Shown: positions 12,905 to 26,206 of the stretch, piece by piece
Layout of the letters: each line of letters opens with the position of its first letter
How positions within the stretch are numbered: the first letter of the stretch is position 1
From: Arenimonas composti TR7-09 = DSM 18010
Lineage (GTDB): Bacteria; Pseudomonadota; Gammaproteobacteria; Xanthomonadales; Xanthomonadaceae
Direction of reading: 5' to 3'
NCBI RefSeq assembly: GCF_000426365.1
Contig: NZ_KE384525.1
Span: forward strand, 106,072-170,071
Length of the DNA stretch: 64,000 nucleotides
Program-made: the position numbers and the translations under genes
Notes under the pieces: generated by a model
Told to the model about the DNA's origin: nothing
What the model saw: only the letters and a program-made list of their open reading frames with translations
The model's database searches: none

Positions 12905-12920
12905 TTCGTCCGAGGTAGTG
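12899..12920. repeat. single arm of TAGTTCGTACGAG-type repeat
   Basis: The sequence TCGTAGTTCGTCCGAGGTAG overlaps the stop codon of the Mth938-domain gene and matches the repeat arm at 1842-1873. No second arm is seen; a REP element follows at once. Confidence 0.6.
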
Positions 12921-12923
12921 GAG

Positions 12924-12947
12924 GATCGCGGCTGAAGCCGCTCCTAC
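12924..12947. repeat. REP element (GTAGGAGCG type)
   Basis: One inverted copy of GTAGGAGCGGCTTCAGCCGC plus GATC, in the 51-base convergent gap between the Mth938-domain gene and nlpD. Confidence 0.9.
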
Positions 12948-12955
12948 AGGCGCTT

Positions 12956-13948
12956 TCAGCGCGCGGGCAGCACCGTCAGCGGGTCGACCGGCTTGCCGGC
13001 GCGGCGCACCTCGAAATGCAGCATGTCGCGGCTGGTGCCGGAGCGGCCGAGTTCGGCGATCTGCTGGCCGCGGCGCACACTGGCGCCCTCGGCGACCAGG
13101 CGGACGCGGTTGTGGGCGTAGGCCGACAGCCAGTCGTCGCTGTGCTTGACGATGATCAGTTCGCCATAGCCGACGAGGCCGGCGCCCGAATACACGACGA
13201 CCCCGTCCGCGGCCGCCCGCACCGGCTGGCCGGCGGTACCGGCGATGTCGAGGCCCTGGCGCTTCGGGTCGTCGGCAACGAAGCGGCCGATCAGCTGCCC
13301 CTCGGTCGGCCAGCTCCAGCCGCTGGCGCTGACCGCGCCGGGGTTGACCGGGACCGGCGTGGCGGGCGCGGGCGTGGCCGGTGACACGGTGGGCACCGTC
13401 GGCCGCGGCGGCGGCGATCCCGCATTCGCCGGCGGCGGGGTCCCTGCCGTCGCCGGTGGCGCGACCGTGTCCGGCGGTGTCGGAGCGGCGGCCGCCGGGC
13501 CGGGCGGAGTCGCGTCGACGAAACCCGGCGAGCTGCTGCGCGGCGGCGGCATGCCGGTCACCCCGGTATTCGCCGGCGTCGGGCTCGCCGGTGTCGGGCT
13601 CGCCGGTGTCGGGCTCGCCGGCGTCGCGGCTGGCGGCCGCGAGGCCACGGCGCCTTCGGGGCGCAGCCGCAGGCGCTGCCCGGGGTAGATCGTGTAGGGC
13701 GCGGCGATGCGGTTCCAGCCGGCGACGTCGCGATAGTCCAGGCCGTGGCGGAAGGCGATGCCGTAGAGGGTGTCGCCGCGCTGCACGGTATAGCTGTCGG
13801 CGCCGTCACGCACTGGCGCCGGCCGTGCCGACGAGGCCGGCCGCGCCCCCGGTTCGCGCTGCACCACCCGCGAATGCCCGCATCCAGCGAGCATCACGAC
13901 GGCGGCGATCATCAGGAAGACGGCGGCGGGCGACGGCAGGCGCTTCAT
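12956..13948 (-). CDS. nlpD: NlpD-like murein hydrolase activator (LysM, LytM)
   Basis: This outer-membrane lipoprotein activates the amidase AmiC for cell separation. From the ATG at 13948 it has 330 residues. A signal peptide ends in the lipobox LAGC (Cys22). LysM (52-96) is followed by a Pro/Ala/Ser/Thr linker holding three copies of a five-residue TPASP unit, then a LytM domain (about 220-330). The LytM domain lacks the metal ligands of true M23 peptidases (GLDIA and MLHFE in place of HxGxD and HxH), as in E. coli NlpD. A longer start at 13996 would overlap yqaA as ATGA, but the signal peptide favours 13948. rpoS, the usual next gene, is absent. Confidence 0.9.
   Translation of the reverse strand: MKRLPSPAAVFLMIAAVVMLAGCGHSRVVQREPGARPASSARPAPVRDGADSYTVQRGDTLYGIAFRHGLDYRDVAGWNRIAAPYTIYPGQRLRLRPEGAVASRPPAATPASPTPASPTPASPTPANTGVTGMPPPRSSSPGFVDATPPGPAAAAPTPPDTVAPPATAGTPPPANAGSPPPRPTVPTVSPATPAPATPVPVNPGAVSASGWSWPTEGQLIGRFVADDPKRQGLDIAGTAGQPVRAAADGVVVYSGAGLVGYGELIIVKHSDDWLSAYAHNRVRLVAEGASVRRGQQIAELGRSGTSRDMLHFEVRRAGKPVDPLTVLPAR
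13576..13620. repeat. three 15-base tandem repeats in nlpD
   Basis: Three direct copies of a 15-base unit (G[C/T]GTCGGGCTCGCCG) encode the TPASP repeats in the NlpD linker. Copy number probably varies by slippage. Confidence 0.85.
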
Positions 13949-13992
13949 CCGGGGTCCGGCTGACTTCGATGCCATCAGGATAACGCGTCCGC

Positions 13993-14586
13993 TCATGCGC
14001 CCTGTGCCTGCCACACCAGCCAGCCGACCACGGCCGCCAGCAGCACCAGCGCGATCCAGCCGATCGGCTCGATGTGCCTGCGCAGCGCCGCCTCCGCACG
14101 CGCGCCGCCGAGGCGGATCGCCAGCGCCACGAGGAACACCCGCTTGCCGCGCCCGATCAGCGCGCCGATGAAGAACGGCAGCAGCGGCATGCCGACGGCG
14201 CCGGAGGCGATCGTGAACACCTTGAACGGCACCGGCGTGAAGCCGGCCAGGATCAGCAGCAGCAGCCCGTTCTCGGCCGCCTGCTGCTTGATCTGCTCGA
14301 ACTGTCCGGCATAGCCGAGGCGTTCGACCAGCGGCATCGCCAGCTCGAGCGCGTAATAGCCGAGCGCGTAGCCGACGAACATGCCGACCATCGAGCCGGC
14401 CAGGCTCAGCGCCGCGAACCAGAACGCCCGCTTCGGCTGTGCGAGCGACATCGGCGCCAGCATCACTTCGGGCGGGATCGGGAAGATGATCGCCTCGAAG
14501 AAGCTCAGCGCGGTCAGGTACCACGGCGCGTGCCGGTGGGCGGCCCAGCGCAGGGCCCGTTCGTACATCGGTCGGAAGAGCTGCAC
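13993..14586 (-). CDS. yqaA: YqaA family membrane protein (DedA/SNARE-associated)
   Basis: This 197-residue inner-membrane protein has about five hydrophobic helices. Its FFEAIIFPIPPEVMLAPM segment and the GFTPVPFKVFTIASGAVGMP segment are the re-entrant-helix signatures of the VTT/DedA superfamily, here of the YqaA type. Members are linked to lipid scrambling and membrane homeostasis, but YqaA itself is not assigned a substrate. It directly abuts pcm and precedes nlpD, an order common in Xanthomonadaceae-like genomes. Confidence 0.9.
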   Translation of the reverse strand: MQLFRPMYERALRWAAHRHAPWYLTALSFFEAIIFPIPPEVMLAPMSLAQPKRAFWFAALSLAGSMVGMFVGYALGYYALELAMPLVERLGYAGQFEQIKQQAAENGLLLLILAGFTPVPFKVFTIASGAVGMPLLPFFIGALIGRGKRVFLVALAIRLGGARAEAALRRHIEPIGWIALVLLAAVVGWLVWQAQGA

Positions 14587-15261
14587 TCAGAGGATTCCCG
14601 GCAACAGGGGGACGAAGACGACGCCACCGAGGTCGTCCTGGCGCAGTTCGCCGTCGCTGCGGCGGAAGCGCAGCAGGCGCTGCGAGCTCGCACTGCCCAG
14701 CGGCGCGACCAGGCGGCCGCCTTCGGCGAGCTGGTCGAAAAGCGGCGGCTCCAGGGCTGCGGCGCCGGCGGTGACGATGATGCCGTCGAAGGGTGCGTAT
14801 TCGCCCCAGCCGGCGCGGCCGTCGTCGTGTTTCGTGCGCACGTTGAGGCCGAGGTGGCGGAAACGGCGGCGGGCGACCCGCAGCAGCTCCTCGATGCGCT
14901 CGACCGTCCAGGTCTCGATGCCGAGCGTCGCCAGCACCGCCGCCTGGTAGCCCGAGCCGGTACCGACTTCGAGCACGCGCGCCGGCATGCCGTCCTCGAT
15001 CAGCGCCGCGGTCATGCGCGCGACCACGTACGGCTGCGAGATCGTCTGCCCCTGCCCGATCGGCAGCGCGGTGTCCTCGTAGGCGCGGCTGGCCAGAGCC
15101 TCGTCAATGAACAGGTGGCGCGGCACGGTGCGCATCGCGGTCAGCACGCGTTCGTCGGCGATGCCGGCCTCGCGCAGGCGTTCGACCATGCGGTCGCGGG
15201 CGCGCTGCGAGGTCATGCCGAGGCCCATCACCCCGGCCCGGTTCTGGAAGCGCGGGGTCAT
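14587..15261 (-). CDS. pcm: protein-L-isoaspartate O-methyltransferase
   Basis: Pcm repairs isoaspartyl residues in aged proteins by methylating them with S-adenosylmethionine. The ATG at 15261 overlaps the surE stop as ATGA and gives 224 residues. Diagnostic motifs are [18 protein letters not shown] (about 74-91), the SAM loop [10 protein letters not shown] and the [20 protein letters not shown] stretch. The first 15 residues may not all be translated, since a second Met begins [10 protein letters not shown]. The surE-pcm pair is typically induced in stationary phase. Confidence 0.97.
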   Translation of the reverse strand: MTPRFQNRAGVMGLGMTSQRARDRMVERLREAGIADERVLTAMRTVPRHLFIDEALASRAYEDTALPIGQGQTISQPYVVARMTAALIEDGMPARVLEVGTGSGYQAAVLATLGIETWTVERIEELLRVARRRFRHLGLNVRTKHDDGRAGWGEYAPFDGIIVTAGAAALEPPLFDQLAEGGRLVAPLGSASSQRLLRFRRSDGELRQDDLGGVVFVPLLPGIL

Positions 15262-16037
15262 GCGTCCGGCCCGAGCGCCTGGCTCATGCCGCCGACCCAG
15301 CTGGCGACCTTCTCGAGCGCCTGGTAGCGGGTCAGGTCGACGTGGATCGGGGTGATCGAGATGCAGCCGCTGCGCACCGCGTGGAAATCGGTGCCCGGAC
15401 CGGCGTCCTGCTCCGGACCGGCCGGGCCGATCCACCACAGTGGCCGGCCGCGCGGATCGGTTTCCTGGATGCAGGCCTCGGCGCGGTGACGGTGGCCGAG
15501 GCGGGTGACCTCGAAGCCGCGGATCTCGTCCCAGGGCAGGTCCGGCACGTTCACGTTGAGGATGGTGTCCGCCGGCAGCGGATCGACCAGCAGGCGCGCG
15601 GTGATCTGCAGCGCGGCGCGGGCGGCGCTGGCGTAGTGGCGCGGGCTGCCGTCGCTGGTGACGAGCGACATCGCGATCGCCGGCAGGCCGAGGAAGCGGC
15701 CTTCCATCGCCGCCGCGACGGTGCCCGAATAGATGACGTCGTCGCCGAGGTTGGCGGCGCTGTTGATGCCGGAGACGACGATGTCGGGATCCGCCTCCAG
15801 CAGGCCGGTCAGGGCCAGATGCACGCAGTCGGTCGGCGTGCCGGCGACGCGCCAGACGCGCTCGCCGAGCTCGGCGACCCGGATCGGCGAATCCAGCGTC
15901 AGCGAATTGCTGGCCCCCGACCGGTCGCGGTCCGGCGCGACCACCGTCACCTCGTGGCCGGCGGCACGCAATTCCTCGGCCAGGACGCGGATGCCACGGG
16001 CTTCCACGCCGTCATCGTTGCTGACAAGTACGCGCAT
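15258..16037 (-). CDS. surE: 5'/3'-nucleotidase SurE
   Basis: SurE is a cytoplasmic divalent-metal nucleotidase and exopolyphosphatase linked to stationary-phase survival. The ATG at 16037 gives 259 residues starting [10 protein letters not shown]; the Asp-Asp of NDDG (8-9), Ser39-region SNSLTLD and Asn in [13 protein letters not shown] are the metal and substrate sites of the family. It heads surE-pcm-yqaA-nlpD, with four-base or zero-base junctions between the first three genes. It is divergent from the Smr-domain gene, with 78 bases between starts. Confidence 0.97.
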   Translation of the reverse strand: MRVLVSNDDGVEARGIRVLAEELRAAGHEVTVVAPDRDRSGASNSLTLDSPIRVAELGERVWRVAGTPTDCVHLALTGLLEADPDIVVSGINSAANLGDDVIYSGTVAAAMEGRFLGLPAIAMSLVTSDGSPRHYASAARAALQITARLLVDPLPADTILNVNVPDLPWDEIRGFEVTRLGHRHRAEACIQETDPRGRPLWWIGPAGPEQDAGPGTDFHAVRSGCISITPIHVDLTRYQALEKVASWVGGMSQALGPDA

Positions 16038-16115
16038 CGGGGACCCATTCGAACGAGCCGGCATGATAGCCGCCGGCGCACGCCGGGGTCACCCGACGCG
16101 GGCGATAATCGTTGC

Positions 16116-16715
16116 ATGGTCCGCATCCCGAAGCCGCCGAAACCCGTGAAGTCGCCGCCGGTCACGGCGGTCGACGACGACGATGCCGCGCTGTTCCGCA
16201 GCGCGATCGGCGACGTGCGCGAACTCGCTGCGCCGCCACCCCCGGAGAAACCGCGGCCGGCACCCGAACCGCGCATGCAGGAACGCGACGAGGCCGAGGC
16301 CCTCGCCCGCTCGCAGGCACTGGCCTGGAGCGAGGCGACGATCGACGCCGCCGAGGCCCTGGCCTGGCGCCGGGACGATGTGCCGGAAAAGGTGCTGAGC
16401 CAGTTGCGTCGCGGTGGCTGGAGCGTCGGCGCCGAACTCGACCTGCACCACATGCGCGTCGCCGAGGCCGAACGCTGGCTGCGCGACTTCCTGCGCGAGG
16501 CCCGCAGCGAGGGCGTCGCCTGCGTGCGCATCATCCACGGCAAGGGACCGCGCGGCGACGACGGCGGCTCGGTGCTGAAGGCCCTGGTCGACCGGATGCT
16601 GCGCCAGCGCGCGGAAGTACTCGCCTACGCCTCGGCGCCCGAGGCGATGGGGGGAACCGGCGCCGTGCTGGCGCTGCTCGCCAGGATGCGGCCCGGCGAG
16701 CAGCGCATCCGCTGA
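16116..16715 (+). CDS. Smr-domain endonuclease family protein
   Basis: A 199-residue cytoplasmic protein with a Pro-rich, charged N-terminal half and a C-terminal Smr domain (about 108-195). The Smr signature LDLHHMRVAEAERWL and the IHGKGPR loop (about 145-151) are intact. Stand-alone Smr proteins such as SmrB cleave mRNA on collided ribosomes, and SmrA has DNA-nicking activity; I cannot decide between them from sequence alone. Start ATG at 16116. It stands alone between divergent surE and a convergent lipoprotein gene. Confidence 0.9.
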   Translation: MVRIPKPPKPVKSPPVTAVDDDDAALFRSAIGDVRELAAPPPPEKPRPAPEPRMQERDEAEALARSQALAWSEATIDAAEALAWRRDDVPEKVLSQLRRGGWSVGAELDLHHMRVAEAERWLRDFLREARSEGVACVRIIHGKGPRGDDGGSVLKALVDRMLRQRAEVLAYASAPEAMGGTGAVLALLARMRPGEQRIR

Positions 16716-16719
16716 CGGC

Positions 16720-16932
16720 TTATTCCGCGCTGTTCTGCCTTTCCGGCGGGTTGACCCAGATCACGCGGACGCGGACCGGAGCCTTGTTCGCCGCATGTTC
16801 CACCGCCGCCACGTAGGCGGAATCGACCTTCGACGTGGTGGTGGGGCTGACCATTGCGGTGCCACCGGAGCTGGCGCAGCCAGCGAGCGCGATCACGGCG
16901 GTGGCGACGACGAGCTTGCTTGCGGTGTTCAT
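16720..16932 (-). CDS. small lipoprotein
   Basis: This 70-residue protein starts MNTASKLVVATAVIALAGC; the signal peptide ends in an LAGC lipobox at Cys19. The mature part of about 50 residues contains a Ser/Thr-rich linker and the motif APVRVRVIWVNPP. A GAGG lies upstream of the ATG at 16932. I do not recognise the family, but small lipoproteins of this type are common in the outer membrane. It lies 80 bases after truD on the same strand and is convergent with the Smr gene, 4 bases away. Confidence 0.8.
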   Translation of the reverse strand: MNTASKLVVATAVIALAGCASSGGTAMVSPTTTSKVDSAYVAAVEHAANKAPVRVRVIWVNPPERQNSAE

Positions 16933-17012
16933 GGCGACCTCCTCTGAAGGAAAACCGCAGCGCCAGCCTACTCCTGCCGTTCCCGGGCGCAACCATCCCG
17001 GGCTCCGGGACG

Positions 17013-18020
17013 TCAGCGCATCGCGCCGAGTTCGGAAAGGAGTGAGGTGGCGTAGGCGCCCGGCGGGAGGGAGAAGGCGAGTTCGAGCGTGCTGGCGTCG
17101 GGCTGCTGCCAGCGCAGGTCGGCGGCACGGACCCGCAGTGCCCGCCGCTCCTGCTTCAGGCCTGCGGCGACGAGCCCGGTGCAGAGTTCCGGGAACTGCG
17201 CGGCCACCGCGAGTTCGCGTGCGAGCAGCGGCTCGCCGGAACGCGGCGTTCCGGCGCCCCACAGCGGCCCGGTCGGGTGGATGTCCTGGCGGGCGGCGCG
17301 CTCGCGCAGGGTGTCGTCGAGCGGCGCCGGGCCGAAGACGCTGTGCGTGCCGTCGAGCATCCACACCTCGCCGTCGCTGCCGTTCGCCCAGTCGCCGGCG
17401 GCGATGCGTTCGTCGAGCACGGCATTGAAAAGGTGTGAGCGCGCCGCCGACAGCAGCAGCGAGCGCTGTTCGCGGCGCATCCGTTCGCCGGCGAACATGC
17501 GGCGGGCGGCATCGACATTGTCGCCGTCGCGGCCGAAGCGCTGTTCGCCGAACCGGTTCGGGAAACCGTACGCGGCGATCGCCTGCAGGCGCACATCGAT
17601 CGCCGCGGCCTCGCCCTCGACGTCGCGCAGGCGCAGTACGAAACGGTTGCCGGCGAGCGCGCCGCGCGGCAGCTTGCGCGCGTGCCAGGCGTGGTCGAGC
17701 ACGCGCAGGTCCTCGCTTTCCAGCGCCGCGAGATCGGGCGCGACGCGCTTCGGCAGATGCACGCTGAGCCGCTGCCGGGTCACGGCGTGGCGATCCTTCA
17801 GGCCGGCGTAGCCGATCGCCGATTCGTGCACGCCGGCCCACTGGGCGATGCGACGCGCGGCGAAGGCGGTGTTCATGCCGCGCTTCTCGATCGTCAGCAG
17901 CAGGTGCTCGCCGCTGCCCGAGGCTTCGAAGCCGGGCAGTTCCTCGACGATGAAATCCTCCGGCGCCACCCGCAGGCGCGCCGACAGCACCGGTGGGCCG
18001 AACGCGCCCGGCGGGCTCAC
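17013..18020 (-). CDS. truD: tRNA pseudouridine(13) synthase TruD
   Basis: TruD makes pseudouridine 13 in tRNA-Glu. The start is GTG at 18020, overlapping the ispF stop as GTGA, and the protein has 335 residues. The family landmarks are the N-terminal [15 protein letters not shown] segment, the catalytic Asp in GLKDRHA (about residues 75-81) and [10 protein letters not shown]; the TRUD insert domain is present ([14 protein letters not shown]). It continues the ispD-ispF-truD run, the same order as in E. coli. Confidence 0.97.
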   Translation of the reverse strand: MSPPGAFGPPVLSARLRVAPEDFIVEELPGFEASGSGEHLLLTIEKRGMNTAFAARRIAQWAGVHESAIGYAGLKDRHAVTRQRLSVHLPKRVAPDLAALESEDLRVLDHAWHARKLPRGALAGNRFVLRLRDVEGEAAAIDVRLQAIAAYGFPNRFGEQRFGRDGDNVDAARRMFAGERMRREQRSLLLSAARSHLFNAVLDERIAAGDWANGSDGEVWMLDGTHSVFGPAPLDDTLRERAARQDIHPTGPLWGAGTPRSGEPLLARELAVAAQFPELCTGLVAAGLKQERRALRVRAADLRWQQPDASTLELAFSLPPGAYATSLLSELGAMR

Positions 18021-18502
18021 GCGCGCACCAGCAGCGCGACCGCCGTCGCCGCGAGGCCTTCGCCACGGCCGGTGAAGCCGAGCTTCTCCGAGGTGGTGGC
18101 CTTCACGCTGACCGCGTCGACGTCGATGCCGAGGTCGGCGGCGAGGTTCGCGCGCATGGCCGGTGCGTGCGCGGCGACCTTCGGGCGCTCGCAGACCACG
18201 GTGATGTCGACGTTGCCGGCGCGCCAGCCGCGTTCGCGCAGCAGGCCGTCGACATGGCGCAGGAACATGCGGCTGTCGGCGTCCTTCCAGCGCGGATCCG
18301 ACGGCGGGAAGTGCACGCCGATGTCGCCGAGCGCGAGCGCGCCGAGCAGGGCGTCGCAGAGCGCATGGATGACGACGTCGCCGTCGGAATGCGCGAGCAC
18401 GCCGCGCGCGTGCGGAATGCGGACGCCGCCGAGCACGACGTGATCGCCGTCGCCGAAGGCGTGCACGTCGTAGCCCTGGCCGATGCGGAATTCGCTGCTC
18501 AT
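18017..18502 (-). CDS. ispF: 2-C-methyl-D-erythritol 2,4-cyclodiphosphate synthase
   Basis: IspF catalyses the cyclisation step of the MEP isoprenoid pathway. At 161 residues it is of standard length. The zinc ligands Asp and His in GYDVHAF (10-14 region), the [19 protein letters not shown] stretch and [15 protein letters not shown] near the end are all present. Its ATG at 18502 overlaps the ispD stop as ATGA and its stop overlaps the truD GTG. Confidence 0.98.
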   Translation of the reverse strand: MSSEFRIGQGYDVHAFGDGDHVVLGGVRIPHARGVLAHSDGDVVIHALCDALLGALALGDIGVHFPPSDPRWKDADSRMFLRHVDGLLRERGWRAGNVDITVVCERPKVAAHAPAMRANLAADLGIDVDAVSVKATTSEKLGFTGRGEGLAATAVALLVRA

Positions 18503-19203
18503 GGCGTGCTTCTCCCCTTGCCGCGCCCGGCGAGCAGGAATTCCGCCAGTGCGAGGTCGGCCGGCGTCGTGACTTTCAGGTTGTCGTCGCGGCCTTCTAC
18601 CAGGCGCGGCTTCAGGCCCATGCGTTCCATCGCCATCGCCTCGTCGGTGACCGCGGCGCCGGCGGCGAGCGCCGCCTGCAGCGCGCGGGTCAGGCCGCCG
18701 CGGCGGAACAGTTGCGGGGTCAGTGCCCGCCACAGCCGTTCGCGCGGTTCGGTGCCGACGCTACGGCCGTCGTCGCCGGCACGCTTGAGGGTGTCGCGCA
18801 CCGGCGCCGCGAGCAGCGCGCCGACCGCATCGGCGCCGCCGGCTTCGAGCAGGCGCGCGAGGTCGTCGCGGTGCAGGCAGGGCCGGGCGGCGTCGTGCAC
18901 CAGCACCCACTGCGATTCGTCGACGGTCGCCGGCAGCGCCTGCAGGCCGGCGAGCACCGAATCGGCACGTTCGCCGCCGCCGATGCAGGACAGCACCGGC
19001 TTGCCGCCGACCTCGCGCCAGCCGGGCCAGTGCGGATCGTCGGCGGCGATCGCGATCACGGCGCCGTCGACGTCCGGATGGTCGAGCACCGCACGCAGGC
19101 TGTGCTCGAGCACGCTGCGGCCGGCGACTTCGTGGTACTGCTTCGGCAGCGCCGCGCCGAAACGGCGGCCGGCACCGGCCGCGGGAATCACCGCCCAGGC
19201 CAT
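18499..19203 (-). CDS. ispD: 2-C-methyl-D-erythritol 4-phosphate cytidylyltransferase
   Basis: IspD transfers CMP to methylerythritol phosphate in the MEP pathway. The 234-residue protein begins [16 protein letters not shown] and has LPKQYHEV, the nucleotide-binding elements of the family, and later [10 protein letters not shown] and [11 protein letters not shown]. It overlaps ftsB by one base (TGATG) and ispF by four, so ftsB-ispD-ispF-truD form one coupled operon. Confidence 0.98.
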   Translation of the reverse strand: MAWAVIPAAGAGRRFGAALPKQYHEVAGRSVLEHSLRAVLDHPDVDGAVIAIAADDPHWPGWREVGGKPVLSCIGGGERADSVLAGLQALPATVDESQWVLVHDAARPCLHRDDLARLLEAGGADAVGALLAAPVRDTLKRAGDDGRSVGTEPRERLWRALTPQLFRRGGLTRALQAALAAGAAVTDEAMAMERMGLKPRLVEGRDDNLKVTTPADLALAEFLLAGRGKGRSTP

Positions 19204-19562
19204 CAGGGATCGTCCCCCGGCGCCGGTTCGGCGGCGCCCTCGCCTTCCGGCAGCATCGCCGGCGGCGGCGCGTCACCGCCCGGGGTGGGTTCGACGACGC
19301 GGAAGAAGACCTCGCCGGGGCGGATCATCCCGAGCTCGCTGCGCGCGCGGTCCTCGATCGCCGCCGCACCCGACTTCAGGTCCTCTACCTCGGCCTCGAG
19401 GGCGTCGTTGCGCTGCTGCAGGCGCGCGTTCTCCTGCCGCTGCGCCTCGACCCGCGCCTGCAGCGCCTCGACTTCCGGAAAGCCGCCGTCGCCGCGCCAC
19501 AGCTTGAGCTGCAGCCAGGCGGCGACCAGCAGCAACAGCGCGAGCAGGCCCCAGCGGCGCAA
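19203..19562 (-). CDS. ftsB: cell division protein FtsB
   Basis: FtsB is a bitopic divisome protein that bridges FtsL and FtsQ. The 119-residue product has a short N-terminus, one transmembrane helix (about 4-20) and a periplasmic coiled coil (about 30-65), then the family motif ERARSELGMIRPGEVFFRVV-like segment (residues 69-90) and a Pro/Gly/Glu-rich tail longer than in E. coli. The only possible start is TTG at 19562, because an in-frame TGA lies four codons upstream. It lies 4 bases after eno, as in E. coli. Confidence 0.93.
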   Translation of the reverse strand: MRRWGLLALLLLVAAWLQLKLWRGDGGFPEVEALQARVEAQRQENARLQQRNDALEAEVEDLKSGAAAIEDRARSELGMIRPGEVFFRVVEPTPGGDAPPPAMLPEGEGAAEPAPGDDP

Positions 19563-19566
19563 TCGA

Positions 19567-23997
<4,431 letters not shown>

Positions 23998-24091
23998 GCA
24001 GCCTGCGTAGGCCGGCTCCGCGCCACGAAAAGGTCGCAGGCGGCGAGATCCGAGCGGGTAGAATCGCGGGCTTCACCGGATCGAAGAACGC

Positions 24092-25981
24092 ATGAGCAGC
24101 CGCTACGACGCCGCAGATATCGAAGTCCTGTCCGGCCTTGACCCGGTCAAGCGCCGGCCGGGCATGTACACCGACACCACCCGCCCGAATCACCTGGCGC
24201 AGGAGGTGATCGACAACTCGGTCGACGAGGCCCTGGCCGGGCATGCGAAGACGATCGAGGTCACGGTCCATGCCGACGGCAGCGTCGAGGTCGCCGACGA
24301 CGGCCGCGGCATGCCGGTCGACGTCCACCCGGAGGAGAAGATCTCCGGCGTCGAGCTGATCCTCACGCGGCTGCATGCGGGCGGCAAGTTCAGCAACCGC
24401 AACTACACCTTCTCCGGCGGTCTGCACGGCGTCGGCGTCAGCGTCGTCAATGCGCTGTCGAAGCGGCTCGAGGTGTTCATCAAGCGTGGCGGCCAGGAAC
24501 ACCGGATGGCGTTCCGTGACGGCGACCGTGCCTCGGCGCTGGAAGTGGTCGGCAGCGTCGGCAAGCGCAACACCGGCACCCGCCTGCGGTTCTGGCCCGA
24601 TCCGAAGTACTTCGACAGCCCGAAGATCGCGGTGCGGGCGCTGCGCCACCTGCTGCGCGCCAAGGCCGTGCTCTGCCCCGGCCTGACCGTGAAGCTGTTC
24701 GACGAAGCGACCGGCGAGCGCGAGGAGTGGTACTTCGAGGACGGCCTGCGCGACTACCTGCGCGGCGCCCTCGCCGGCCGCGACACCCTCCCGGCCGAAC
24801 TCTTCGTCGGCCACCTCGGCAAGGACACCGAGGTCGTCGACTGGGCGGTGGCCTGGCTGCCGGAAGGCGAGCTGGTGCAGGAGAGCTACGTCAACCTGAT
24901 CCCGACCGCCCAGGGCGGCACCCACGTCAACGGGCTGCGCAGCGGTTTCACCGATGCACTGCGCGAGTTCTGCGACTTCCGCAACCTGCTGCCGCGCGGC
25001 GTCAAGCTGGCGCCGGAAGACGTCTGGGACCGGGTCGCCTACGTGCTCAGCCTGAAGATGACCGACCCGCAGTTCAGCGGCCAGTCCAAGGAGCGGCTGA
25101 GTTCGCGCCAGGCCGCCGGTTTCGTCGAGGGCGCGGCGCACGACGCGTTCTCGCTGTGGCTGAACCAGCACGTCGAGACCGGCCTGCAGATCGCCCAGCT
25201 GGCGATCGAGCGCGCGGCGGCGCGGCTGAAGACCGAGAAGCAGGTGATCCGCAAGAAGATCACCCAGGGTCCGGCCCTGCCCGGCAAGCTCGCCGACTGC
25301 ATCAGCCAGGACCTGTCGCGCACCGAGCTGTTCCTGGTCGAGGGCGATTCGGCCGGCGGCAGCGCCCGCCAGGCCCGCGACAAGGATTTCCAGGCCATCC
25401 TGCCGCTGCGCGGCAAGATCCTGAACACCTGGGAAGTCGAATCCACCGGCGTGCTCGCCTCCACCGAGGTGCACGACCTCGCGGTGGCCATCGGCTGCGA
25501 CCCGGGCTCGGAGAACATCGACGGCCTGCGCTACGGCAAGGTGATCATCCTCGCCGACGCCGACAGCGACGGCCTGCACATCGCCACTCTGCTCAGCGCG
25601 CTGTTCCTGCGCCACTTCCCGGCGCTGGTGCGCGCCGGCCACATTTTCGTGGCGATGCCGCCGCTGTTCCGCGTCGACGTCGGCAAGCAGGTCTTCTACG
25701 CGCTCGACGAGGAGGAGAAGCGGATCCTGCTCGACCGCATCGAGAAGGAGAGGATCCGTGGCGCGGTCAGCGTGACCCGCTTCAAGGGTCTCGGCGAGAT
25801 GAACCCAGCGCAGCTGCGCGAGTCGACGATCCACCCGGATACCCGCCGCCTGGTCCAGCTCACCGTCGACGACGACGCCGCCACCCGCGGCCTGATGGAC
25901 ATGCTGCTGGCGAAGAAGCGCGCCGGCGACCGCAAGGCCTGGCTCGAGGCCAAGGGCGACCTCGCCTCCCTCGAAGTGTAG
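24092..25981 (+). CDS. parE: DNA topoisomerase IV subunit B
   Basis: ParE is the ATPase subunit of topoisomerase IV, which decatenates replicated chromosomes. The 629-residue length and lack of the long GyrB insert point to ParE. The GHKL ATP site includes DNSVDEALAG (about 43-52) and DDGRGMPVD; the TOPRIM domain has EGDSAGGSARQARD and DADSDG; PLRGKILN is also present. ATG at 24092. The TAG stop (25979-25981) is provided by the GTAGGAGCG start of a REP element that overlaps the gene end. Confidence 0.96.
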   Translation: MSSRYDAADIEVLSGLDPVKRRPGMYTDTTRPNHLAQEVIDNSVDEALAGHAKTIEVTVHADGSVEVADDGRGMPVDVHPEEKISGVELILTRLHAGGKFSNRNYTFSGGLHGVGVSVVNALSKRLEVFIKRGGQEHRMAFRDGDRASALEVVGSVGKRNTGTRLRFWPDPKYFDSPKIAVRALRHLLRAKAVLCPGLTVKLFDEATGEREEWYFEDGLRDYLRGALAGRDTLPAELFVGHLGKDTEVVDWAVAWLPEGELVQESYVNLIPTAQGGTHVNGLRSGFTDALREFCDFRNLLPRGVKLAPEDVWDRVAYVLSLKMTDPQFSGQSKERLSSRQAAGFVEGAAHDAFSLWLNQHVETGLQIAQLAIERAAARLKTEKQVIRKKITQGPALPGKLADCISQDLSRTELFLVEGDSAGGSARQARDKDFQAILPLRGKILNTWEVESTGVLASTEVHDLAVAIGCDPGSENIDGLRYGKVIILADADSDGLHIATLLSALFLRHFPALVRAGHIFVAMPPLFRVDVGKQVFYALDEEEKRILLDRIEKERIRGAVSVTRFKGLGEMNPAQLRESTIHPDTRRLVQLTVDDDAATRGLMDMLLAKKRAGDRKAWLEAKGDLASLEV

Positions 25982-26001
25982 GAGCGCCTTCAGGCGCGAT
26001 C
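25978..26001. repeat. REP element overlapping the parE stop
   Basis: A GTAGGAGCGCCTTCAGGCGC element plus GATC; its second to fourth bases are the parE TAG stop codon. A C/T-rich repeat tract (CCTGCCCTCCCCGCACG words) follows to about 26080. Confidence 0.95.
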
Positions 26002-26206
26002 GGCGCCTCCGCGCGCCTGACCCTCCCCGCACGCCTGCCCTCCCCGCACGCCTGCCCTCCCGCGCGCCTGACCCGCCCTGCACGAATGTGACGCGCGGCG
26101 TCAGCGCGCGCCGGCCGCCGTGCCGCGCCGCCCGCGCCGCGCCGGCCTCCCGGTGATGGCATGCGAATTGCATATTTCCGCCGATGACCGCTCCGACGAC
26201 CCCGCG

